Positions 21,890 to 30,940 of a stretch of 64,000 nucleotides of DNA are shown piece by piece. This DNA is from Pelobates cultripes (lineage: Eukaryota > Chordata > Amphibia > Anura > Pelobatidae): the NCBI GenBank assembly GCA_933207985.1, contig OW240917.1, positions 119,910,754-119,974,753 on the forward strand. The letters are read 5' to 3'. Numbering within the stretch: the stretch's first letter is position 1; each line of letters starts with the position of its first letter. The translations under genes and the position numbers were made by a program. The notes under the pieces were generated by a model, which was not told where the DNA came from, did no database searches, and saw only the letters and a program-made list of their open reading frames with translations.

Positions 21890-22735
21890 AAGGATAATCT
21901 GACACTCCTGGATATTACACCATTTTCTGCGCTTCCAGCAGAATTTGTCCAGGACTATGATGCGATTAAGGCTGCCTTGTAGGAACGGTCCAACCTCACT
22001 CCTGAGGTGTACCGAAAGAAATTAAGGACTTTGCAAAAGCATTCCACAGCAAGTTATGCAGCAGTTGTGGGACACCTGGCGACAGCATTCAGGTAGTGGA
22101 CTACAGGGCTGGAGATTATCACTTTAGAAGGTTTGCAAGATCTGTTAATAAAAGAACAGTTTTTGCAGCTCTGCCCAGCCGATGTACAGGAATGGCTGCT
22201 GGACCGCAAACCCCAAAACAGCATTGGAAGCGGGTAAGCTGGCAGATTTCCACGCTGTCAACAGAGCAACACTGGACCGGAGCAGAGGTTTTACCAAGGG
22301 AGCATCCAGCTGGAAGACCACACCACCACGACTCTCCATCACCAGGCCTAGTGGGCCATCTTTTGTTTCAGCTCCTACCTCAGGGAGAGGGGGAGCTAGT
22401 GCTACTTCTGCGCAAGGAGATAGTCGCAGATGTTTTATTTGCAACCAAGTGGGGCACATTAGCGTTGCTCGCCCTGGGAAACGGCAGCCAGCATCATCAG
22501 CTGGGGAGGGGCGCTCCTCAGAACCAACGTACACGGTGTTGTTTGTAACGAGATTAGAGGGCAGCAACAATGTGAATCTGCAACCTGTGACAGTTGGAAG
22601 AGAGGTAACTGTGGGACTCAGGGACACTGGGGCAGGTGTGACTCTTGTGCGTCCAGAGCTAGTGTGCTCTGAGGACTTAATTCCTGGCAGGACTCTACGA
22701 GTTAAAGGAATTGGGGGGGGAGGGTACGGCTTTTA
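21890..22735 (+). pseudogene. SCAN-related (Gmr1-like) Ty3/Gypsy gag and protease relic
   Basis: In three shifting frames the sequence encodes a SCAN-like capsid segment (LLIKEQFLQLCPADVQEWLL, about 22140-22200), a zinc knuckle CFICNQVGHISVARP (22429-22475) in which the last Cys is Arg, and an aspartic-protease segment with the DTGAG active-site motif (22624-22638). This order (capsid, knuckle, protease) and the SCAN-like sequence match Gmr1-type Gypsy elements, from which vertebrate SCAN domains are thought to derive. Frameshifts, the damaged knuckle and the absence of the 5' LTR and N-terminal gag show it is a fossil. No joined reading frame is claimed. Confidence 0.72.
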
Positions 22736-23053
22736 GTGCCAATGGCACAAGTTTATTTGGATTGGGGAGCAGGCAAGGGTTTCAGAAATGTGGGGGTAGA
22801 TGAGAATATCCCTGCAAATGTATTACTTGGTATTGACTTAGGTAGATTGTTATCCCAGTATGTGCCTGAAAGTAATTTGTGTTATAAACCCAAGCCTCAT
22901 AGGTGCCCTACTGTGCAGAGGGCAATATGTAAAAGTGTACGTAGACTACCTTGCTGGAAGGGGTGGCAGAATGAGCATGTGTGCGTGTCTGTGCCCGAAC
23001 TAGAGGTGTTTGCAAAATCATGTGAGAGTGTGCCAAGACAAAGTTGCTGGTAG
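22736..23053 (+). pseudogene. Protease continuation, frame-shifted
   Basis: MAQVYLDWGAGKGF and NIPANVLLGIDLGRLL continue the aspartic-protease fold (VLLGIDL is the second conserved strand). The shift from the preceding frame lies just upstream, near the G8 run 22713-22720 and the TTTTAG at 22731. From about 22950 the frame enters the tandem-repeat region. Confidence 0.6.
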
Positions 23054-23580
23054 GGAGGGCAGAATGAGCATGCGTGCCAGGCTGTGCCAAAACCAGAGTT
23101 GTCTATGATACCAGGTGAAACTTTTCCAGGGCAACTTCGCTAGGAGGGAGGGCAGAATGTGTGTCAATCTGTGCCTAACCCAAGGGTGTCCGTGGAAACT
23201 TGTGAAAATGTATGCAGACAATTGTGCTGGGAGGGAGGGCAGAATGAGCATGTGTGCGGGTCTGTGCCTGAACCAGAGGTGTCTGCAATATCATGTGAGA
23301 GTGTACCAAGATAGAGTCACTGGGAGGGAGGGCAGAGTGAGTCGGTATATCAGTCTGTGCCAGAACTAGGGGTGTCTGTGGTACCAGGTAAGAGCTTGCC
23401 AGGGCAACTTCATTGGGAGGGCTGATTGTGTGCCAGAACTAGGGGTGTCTGTGGTACCAGGTAAGAGCTTGCCAGGGCAACTTCATTGGGAGGGCTGATT
23501 GTGTGCCAGATCCAGGGGTGCCTGCAATACCATGTGTGAGTGGGCAAAAACAACTGCACAGGGAGGTAGGGCTGGATAAG
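22930..23580 (+). repeat. Degenerate tandem repeats of about 110 bp downstream of the protease
   Basis: A unit containing 'gggagggagggcagaatgagcatgtgtg', 'gtgcc(a)gaaccagaggtgtctg' and 'atcatgtgagagtgt' recurs about six to eight times with indels. One 58-bp piece is duplicated exactly ('gagggctgattgtgtgccag...' at about 23417 and 23491). Translated, the units give C- and E-rich repeats (xxLCWEGWQNEHVC-like). Weaker units continue through 23900. Confidence 0.75.
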
Positions 23581-23759
23581 TGTGTGTGCCTATCTGAGTC
23601 AGAACCAGGGTTGTGTGAGATGCCATGTGAAAACACAAGTGTATCAAACCATTGGGAGTCAGGGCAAGATGAGTTGATGTGTTCACCTGTATCTCAGTCA
23701 GGAGTATGTCAGGTGCCAGAACAAGAAGAAAGTGAGTGGTTATGTGAGATTTTGGAAGG

Positions 23760-24257
23760 ATGGCCTGGCTCGGAGAGGAAATGATGTGTGTACCACATCA
23801 TGTGCCTGACCAAGGGGTGTCAAAGGTGTCATGTGACAATGTGCAGGAAAAGCCTTCTAGGGAGAGAGGGCTGAATGAACATGCGTGCCAATATGTGCCT
23901 GAAGCAAATGTATCGGATGGGCTGTGTGAAAGTGTGGCGAGAAAGCATGGCTGTGAGGGATGGCAGAGTGTGTGTGAGCCTTACTCTGCGCCAGACTCAG
24001 CCAGTTCCCAAGATTCTGTATGTGTGAGGACATGGAGTGAAAGTGAGGGAGAGACAGAAGTTACATTGGTAGGAAGGGGGACCCGTCCACGGCCTGCTCA
24101 AAGTGAGGGGCAGGGACAGACTCAGCCTGTGGGTCCAAGGGAGCATACTGATGGGGGAACCGGTAACCTTGTCAGCTTATCAAAATCACACCTCAGGAGC
24201 AGGAGTCTGTCTCTTTTTGATTCTGAACCAAAAGTACAGAGTAAAAAATTGCAATGA
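23760..24257 (+). pseudogene. Downstream open frame of the SCAN-like element
   Basis: The 165-residue frame is hydrophilic and rich in C, E, S and G, and its first half repeats the pattern of the tandem array. No RT, RNase H or integrase motif is present. It may be a spacer or C-terminal pol-like region of the relic, or open by composition. Function is not assigned. Confidence 0.35.
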
Positions 24258-24687
24258 GCCCAGCTGACAGACCACAAAATAAAAGAGATAAGGAGTGCGG
24301 ATACAGTGCAGGTACCCTGGGAGTGTTCTCTGTCTCATCTTTTGTGTGCTTAAAGGGGAGTACTGCAGAAATCGGTTGGTTTCTTCCCCTTAGAGCTACT
24401 ACATGGGCGCAGTGGGTGTGGCCCGAGAGATGTGATCAGAGCGCAATGGGAGATGGAAACAGGCAACTCAGGCATGTGTGTTGTGGATATGGCTGTGATA
24501 TGGCTTAGGGACTAATGGCAACCCTTTTTGGGGGAGGTGTGCGAACACATGAGGGCTACCCCATTCATGCAGAATTAGAATTATGAAAAAGATGAGTGTA
24601 TGAGGTGGCGGCAAAAAGGAACAACTTTTGATACGCAAGGTAGAGGCATGTGAGCCTTCTCACATTGCGTCTCTTATTTGGGGGAGG

Positions 24688-25307
24688 TGTCACAGCAAGG
24701 GTGCATAATTTATTATTGCACTATGGAATATTGCTATTTAATATAATAACTTGTGCAGTTCATCAATAATTGCACCCGTGGCTAGATGACAAATGGCAGA
24801 GAGAACTTGCTCTTTTGATGAAAAGAGGCTTCTGCAAGGTGTAAAACAGATTGCCCGTTTTGATCTTTCAAAGGCCCTGCAAGGTGAGACATTTTACACT
24901 TAAGCTGCCTGTATGACTAGTTTCAATGTACACTAACTGACTCTCACCATATGGCTGGAAACTCAATTGATAGTTCAATCCTTTGATATGGGCAAGACTT
25001 GATAATCCACAGGGTATCTATCCAATGATTTGGAGGGGTGTGAGTGTACTTGCTTAGGGGTCAGAATCTAATTCTAAGTGATACACCATCTTTCCTTCCC
25101 AGAGAACCCCTGGGCAGAAGTTGTACTTTGAAAACCTAAGTGAGTAATTAGGACTTCTGTATTTTATCCTTTTTGTTTTTATCTGTTGTTGGTGTAAATA
25201 ATTTGTTTATCATATATTTTTATATGCACTGTGACTATTTTTGCTCATAATAAGCATTCATTTATTAAATTGCCCTCCTCATAAGACCTGGTTCTTATTT
25301 TTATACA
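24688..25307 (+). mobile_element. Probable 3' LTR of the SCAN-like element
   Basis: A purine-rich tract (TTTGGGGGAGG) at about 24676-24687 is followed by TGTCACAGC, the usual polypurine-tract to LTR junction. The segment contains polyadenylation-like AATAAG and ATTAAA words near 25250-25270. It ends near TATACA at about 25307, where Gypsy integrase coding sequence begins. A matching 5' LTR is not seen, so the boundary is inferred. A second 'ttttgggggaggtg' occurs at about 24527. Confidence 0.5.
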
Positions 25308-26237
25308 AGAAATTGTCAGACTGCATGGCATTCCTCATAATATTGTTTCTGACAGAGGTTCTCAGTTTGTGTCCCGGTTTTGGAGGGCTTTCAATAAATA
25401 GTTGAGCATTGAATTGTCATTTTCTTCTGCTTACCATCCTCAAACCAATGGCATGGCTGAAAGGGCTAACCAGTTATTGGAATTGTATTTGCGTTATTTT
25501 ATTAATAGCACTGAAGATAACTGGTCCGAACTACTTCCTTGGGCCGAGTTTGCTAGGGACAATGCTAACCATGACTCTTCCGGTCATAGCCTACTCTACT
25601 GCTGGCTGTTTTCTTTGTTCATCCTTTGCTCATCCAACGGTACTGCCGGCTGTTTTCTCGGACACCGCTATCCCTGCTCTGGATGATCACCTCGCTGCTA
25701 TTCGTGAGACTTGGACCAAAGTTCATTCCACTCTCAAAACTGCGGCCGCTCATTTCAAATTTCATGCTGAGAAAAGGGGGGTGCCAACCTTGTTTACCAA
25801 GTGGGTGAGAGGGTGTGGTTATCATCGCGCAACGTTAAGCTGAAGGTTCCTAGCATGAAGTTTGCTCCCAGGTTCCTTGGTCCATTTTGTGTCATTAGAA
25901 GAATTAATCCTGTCTCATATTCTTTGGCACTTCCTGCCTCTTTACATATTCCCAATACTTTCCATGTTTCCTTGCTCAAACCACTTATTTGCAATAGGTA
26001 TACTGTCCCCAGTATTCCACCTTCCCCATTGGTTGTTTCTGGACAAGAGGAGTATGAGGTCTCTTCCATAATCGATTCCAAGTTTACTTGCAATATTTGG
26101 TTGATTGAAAGGGGTATGGGCCTGCTGAGCACTCTTGGATTATGGCTTCTGACATTCATGCTGGCCACAAGATTCGCTGTTTTCACTCCAAACTTGGTCC
26201 TACCCGCCCGATGGGCGGTCTTCATTTGGGGGGGTAA
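25308..26237 (+). pseudogene. Ty3/Gypsy integrase C-terminal half with chromodomain (decayed)
   Basis: The fragment starts in the integrase core ([18 protein letters not shown]), has one stop (TAG at about 25398) and continues with SSAYHPQTNGMAERANQ and the catalytic-core end. The frame is disrupted around 25570-25800. It resumes with KFAPRFLGPFCVIRRINPVSY and HVSLLKPL, then reads EEYEVSSIIDSKF, a chromodomain start. The rest of that domain (GYGPAEHSW, HSKLGPTRPMGG) is in a shifted frame and ends in TAA immediately before the LTR. The chromodomain would guide integration to marked chromatin. Multiple breaks make it non-functional. The 5' part is missing, cut at the SCAN-like LTR. Confidence 0.85.
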
Positions 26238-26796
26238 TGTAATATGTTCAGCCTCACCTTGCGGTATTTGCAGTAGCTGCCTTCCTGATAAATGCTGAAG
26301 TGCTGTTCAGCGGTCATGCAGCAATATATCTGACTCCTGTGACATCTTGGTGGACGCCGGCCGCTGTGGATCCACACCAATATGTAAAACCACGTCCGCC
26401 CACGCTTCTGACGACGTGCGTGTGACGTCACGTAAAGGACGCACACGCACGTTATGGGATCAAAGGCCGGGTACGGTCAATCGGATCTGAAGGAGTCTTA
26501 TTTGAACTCCTTTTTTCCTTTTACTCATTGCCCTGTTATGGTTTCCTTTAGTGGTTGTCCGAGAGTGTGTTCCTGAGCGATTATATTCTGGTTATTGACT
26601 TTGGCTTTGTTTTGACTTCCCTGTATTCCGGTATCCCTGACTTTTGGTTTTCTTTCATCGTTGTGTCTCTTTCTGTGTCCCTGACCTCGGCAAGTATTCT
26701 GACTATTCTCTTGTACGTTAAGTCCGGCCATTTAGTCCTAGGTGTGATACAGTTCTGCGTGCTGGATCAACTAGTAATCAACTAGTAATCCTGACA
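26238..26796 (+). mobile_element. 3' LTR of chromodomain Gypsy element
   Basis: A purine tract (TTTGGGGGGGTAA) precedes TGTAATATG at 26238, and the unit ends ATCCTGACA at 26796 (559 bp, TG...CA). It contains a CRE-like TGACGTCA at 26422-26429 and shares several words with the solo LTR at 9118-9656. An 'atcaactagta' duplication lies near the end. Confidence 0.8.
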
Positions 26797-27837
26797 ACTA
26801 CAAAGCGCACAGATTCCAGAACATGACAAATCTTCTCTGAGAGTGTAGCCTGGGTACTGTGTTATAGAAAATAAGTAAATAGTCCAGGTGGAGAAGGCAC
26901 AGGATGTCTTTGGCTAAATATGCACCATAACTGGTTTCAGCAGCTTCATGAAACACCCTAGATCCAAACTGAGGTTGGTGGGCATGTGACATGGCATGCC
27001 CAATCCCGAAAACGAACAGAAGGAAGCGACAAGTCGCCAGCGTGGTGGGAACTGACAGATATGCATCATTTATGTCCGGCCAGGTGGACTAGTCGTTAGT
27101 GAGAGGAGGTCCCATAGATGGTGGATTCCATCCATCGCCCGCAATTCACGAGAGGGGTGAGAGAGCCAGGACAGTCCCAGGCTTCAGCCTGAGAAGGGGA
27201 AAGTACTAGGCCATAGTGGTTAGAGCAGAAATAAAGTATGAAAGGCGATATATAAGAAAGGCAGACAGTAGTGAGGGTTAAATAAACATAAATATAAAGA
27301 TAAGGCAATTAAACTGTGACAATACAATATAAAAATAAGCTAAATACAAAAAGAAGTCACAAGGACAAAATTCTCTGACCTGTGCAGCAGGGGCAGTAAA
27401 GAAAGGGAAGGAGCTTAGACTGGCAGGGCCTTTTATAGAATGTCAGCCTCTTATCCCCGTCGCCAGCCTGGGTACCCCCCCTAAGTGACGGGGGATCTGA
27501 CCTAACTCTTTCCCTCAGGAGATGAAAGTAGTCCACTCCATACATGAGGCCCAGCCAGGGTTCAGCCTCTTATCCCTGAATACCCAGTAAACAGCAGTAC
27601 CATAAGGTGACTACCTGGGTATGCCTCTTTTATGTATTTCACCATGACCGGGGTTTGTTTTAAACCTTTCCAACTGGCGATGACGAATTGCATATGGGGT
27701 ACAGATAGAAGCCTATAGTTTAAACTGTTTACGCTGTCAGTTGTTCATATCCCCATTTGCCACTGAAACAGCTCTTTATCTGTCTCCATGTCCATTTAGT
27801 ATATAGAGGGTGAGTGATTGCGCAGTGATAATATATA
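26797..27837. other. Unclassified sequence, no gene
   Basis: No protein family is recognised. The words 'cagcctcttatcccc' and 'gcctgggtac' recur (27445-27480, 27560-27610). This may be an old repeat on either strand. Confidence 0.4.
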
Positions 27838-29905
27838 CTTACCAGCAAGCGCTCCATTTATTTACTGGTGTTGGCGTCTGGTTATCAGGTCACACAGTAT
27901 AAGATCTTTTTTGTACATTTCTGGTGAGGTGTAAGGAAAGAACCAACCCAAGTGTTGTAGCAGCTTATTATATGTATCTTTCTATTATTCAATATTTGTT
28001 TGTAAGCGCCTCTTTTATCACAGGTAGGTCCTATAACCTGGTCTCCATACTGTAATGAATAACCCTGTGAATATTCAAATTCAAAGCCCTTGTTTTCCCC
28101 GATCTGCAGCTCTGCCAGGGCAGGCTGGGCGGTTAGCCAAAATTTAAAATAATCCTGGGTGTCGAGAAAGGAGTGGGGATGCTACGCTAAAGCTGGTCGG
28201 GGACTCAGGGTTGTGCTCATGTTTTCCACTGACGTTCTTGCACTGTGATGCTGAAACTTCAGCTCTACTTTACTTACAGAACTTTGCGGCATGCAGGGCC
28301 CAGGTTGGAGCGGCAAAGTCCCCTCTGTATCTGGCTATGTGCAAACAGGGCAACACGGGCGTCAGGTACACTGACCATAACAGTATAAACTTTTGACTAT
28401 ACCGGTTGCATACTGTAGCCTAAATCAAGCAACAGGAGCCAGTATTTCCCATTCTGCTTTAGTAATATTAGCTTTGTCCAACTTTGGTTATCATTTAATG
28501 CCTGGGAGCATCGACTGACACTACTGTATATTTAAGAAATATCACAGAAGACCCGAAGGAATGACAGTGTCTGAGTGAGACATAATTATTAAACTGTTCA
28601 AAACTGTTTGATTCCTTACTACGGTATGGTCCCAGGGAAATCCATGAACCATAACCACTACAGCAGACTGTAGAGGTGTAGAGGTAATGGTCCTTATGCC
28701 CCTTTAACTTTAGCATATTGAACAGAGACATAACCAGCATCCATGGTGTGAAAATTGCCCTGTGGCCCCGCCATACATCTCCCCCCTCAACGTGTCTCTT
28801 TTATGCCCCACAAGGTTAGTGTGGCATGGTTGAGGGGACTGAGTATGACAGAATTGGAGGGGTTAATATGATAGGGTGAGTGTGGCAGGTGGAAAGAGGC
28901 GAGTGTGTCAGGGTTGGGGTGGTGAGTGTGAAAGTGTGAGAAAAGGTAAGTGTGATAGGGTGAGTATGGCAGAGCGATGGAAAGGGAGTATGGCAGAGCG
29001 ATGGAAAGGGAGTATGGCATGGTTGAGTGACAGGATTGGCGGAGTTATTGTGAGTGTGGCAGGGTGACAATGTGTGTGTGTGGGGGGGTGACAGATTCAC
29101 AGCTGCATACACTGACACACATGCAGATAAACACACACTGACATACTGTTTCTGTTTAGGTACAGGAGAGTGACTTCCCTGGGGTCCAGTGGCTAGCTCA
29201 GGCTGATGGGTGTCAGAGCAACCACTCTGACTCCCTCTTCTCCTTCTTCCTTGTTGCTCGCTCTTCCTCCTCCTGTGCGGCTCTCAGTGATTGCTGGGAG
29301 GAAGTGACAGGGACTATCACTTCCTCCCAAGCTGACATCACAAGGGGCCCCGTCGCGCTCTTAAAGAGCTGCATCACAAAGCGGGCCTCTGGAAATAGAT
29401 TGCCATCGGGTGGCCCTAAGAGCATGGGTCACCCGATGGGAACTTTAAAGGTGCAGCCCTGACAGAAGTACCACGTGGGCCGGGTCGCACCACATTGCCG
29501 GCGGACACCTCGGTCGCAGGGGGCCCTGGACCCCTGGGGTAACGGACCCTACATTCTTATACAAAACACAATCCACACACATTTACAAACATGGGCACAC
29601 CAGACAAAAAAGGGCTGTTTTGGACAGCCAAATTCTGGTACACTGTGTACAAATGATCCTGGATAGATAATGATGAGTTTATATCCTCATTATGTCATCC
29701 CAAGCAGTGGCAGAATTTTTGACATTACACGTAACAAATTCCTCTTAAACAGTAAAACATGTGACTTTAAAAGCTACACCACCTCCACCAGATACATTAT
29801 GCTTGGGAGATATAATGGTTTTAGTTTTTTCTGTCCATAAGATTCTGTAATTAGGCCCATCATAATTGTCAGTACCAGACCCAATGGAATCTTAATCAGG
29901 CCCTG
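27838..29905 (-). repeat. Interspersed repeat copy B, inverted relative to copy A
   Basis: This is the reverse-complement counterpart of the 292-4680 repeat, about 2.07 kb long. It ends at 29905 with GGCCCTG, the complement of the CAGGGCC terminus. It lacks the MITE (2139-2994), the LTR-like element (3327-3548) and the 3674-4435 block, and has a much shorter microsatellite, so it approximates the ancestral form. Its right end lies about 590 bp upstream of the PAPSS1 start codon. No coding capacity is seen. Confidence 0.65.
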
Positions 29906-30496
29906 GGTGTAGGTAGCAGGTCTTGCCTAGGGCACCAGATGGTCTAGCATGGCCCTAGAGAGACTATAGCATTAGGAATACAGATTTATATTCCTAACTC
30001 TATAGTGTTCCTATAAAGCCAAATTAGTTTAACTAAAAGCATGGCTGGCACATAATTGTCCCATATGTTTTGATATTGGGATTTTATGCTCTAAAGTCCT
30101 GATTTTAGTGCAGAACCCAGCTAGTATCACATATGAGTGTCATCTTTCCACCTAAGCCTACCATATGGCGAGGCGCTGCTGTGACCCGCCTCCCCACCAT
30201 TCACAGAGTGAGGGGTTGCTGTGACCCTCCTTTTCCTGTGCTCCGGGAAGCTAGAGGACAGAGGTATAGCGCTTGCCTCACTTCCTTGATTCTGCGCAGC
30301 CGCACGGCTCGTTCAGGCCAGGTTTACCGTGCCGGCAATTGGGGCGGATTATCAGCAGACACTCCCCTTCTGATAGGGTATCTCCATTAGAGTGTCTACT
30401 ACCTTATACCTTACTTATCGATCTCTTAGCTTGCCAAAACTGCAACATCACATTCAGTATCCCAGCCAGCCTGCATCCCTGCGGTATATAGCGAGC
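29906..30496 (+). promoter_or_regulatory. PAPSS1: Candidate PAPSS1 promoter and 5' UTR
   Basis: This is the interval between the repeat copy B terminus and the start codon. It is moderately GC/CpG-rich at 30160-30360 ('ggcggattatcagcagac', 'cgcagccgcacggctcg') with CCGCC/GGGCGG-like words at 30187 and 30342, as expected near a TATA-less housekeeping promoter. No clear TATA box is seen at a suitable distance. The transcription start cannot be fixed from sequence. Confidence 0.45.
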
Positions 30497-30556
30497 ATGG
30501 ACATCACTGAGAGCAGGACTAAGAAGGTGAAGCTGAGCGGAAAGCTGCAAAACTGG
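30497..30556 (+). CDS. PAPSS1: PAPSS1 coding exon 1
   Basis: ATG at 30497 opens 20 codons, MDITESRTKKVKLSGKLQNW, followed by a strong donor (GTGAGT at 30557), phase 0. The KKVKLS and QNW words match the N-terminus of vertebrate PAPSS1 and not PAPSS2, and the next exon continues directly. The lysine-rich segment is the nuclear-localisation-type signal known for this family. PAPSS1 is the bifunctional enzyme that makes PAPS, the universal sulfate donor, from ATP and sulfate. The frame runs on past the splice donor into a tandem repeat; that extension is not coding. No earlier in-frame ATG looks better supported than 30497. Confidence 0.85.
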
Positions 30557-30652
30557 GTGAGTAGGGCTGAGTGTAGGCGCCTGGCTAGTGTGGCCAAGGG
30601 GAGATGGAGTGTTACCCTGAATATTGTGAATGAGTGTAGACGGAATGTTAGG

Positions 30653-30940
30653 CTGAGTGTGGATGGAATGTTAGCACGGATAGTGTGGCTGAGTGTGGAT
30701 GGAATGTTAGCACGGATAGTGTGGCTGAGTGTGGATGGAATGTTAGCACGGATAGTGTGGCTGAGTGTGGATGGAATGTTAGCACGGATAGTGTGGCTGA
30801 GTGTGGATGGAATGTTAGCACGGATAGTGTGGCTGAGTGTGGATGGAATGTTAGCACGGATAGTGTGGCTGAGTGTGGATGGAATGTTAGCACGGATAGT
30901 GTGGCTGAGTGTGGATGGAATGTTAGCACGGATAGTGTGG
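30653..30940. repeat. 36-bp minisatellite, eight tandem copies, in PAPSS1 intron 1
   Basis: Eight successive 36-bp units (30653, 30689, 30725, 30761, 30797, 30833, 30869, 30905) look identical. Each runs from CTGAGTGTGGATGG through TTAGCACGG to TAGTGTGG. A degenerate precursor (ATTGTGAATGAGTGTAGACG) lies just upstream at 30622-30650. The array starts 97 bp after the exon 1 donor. Because 36 is a multiple of 3 and no stop occurs, frames on both strands appear open through it; these are not genes. Confidence 0.95.

Noticed and set aside
22145..22627. Minus-strand 160-codon frame
   Set aside because: It is antisense to the SCAN-like gag and protease region, which has recognisable motifs on the + strand.
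30653..30940. Regular direct repeats that might suggest a CRISPR array
   Set aside because: The units are contiguous with no spacers, and the genome is eukaryotic.
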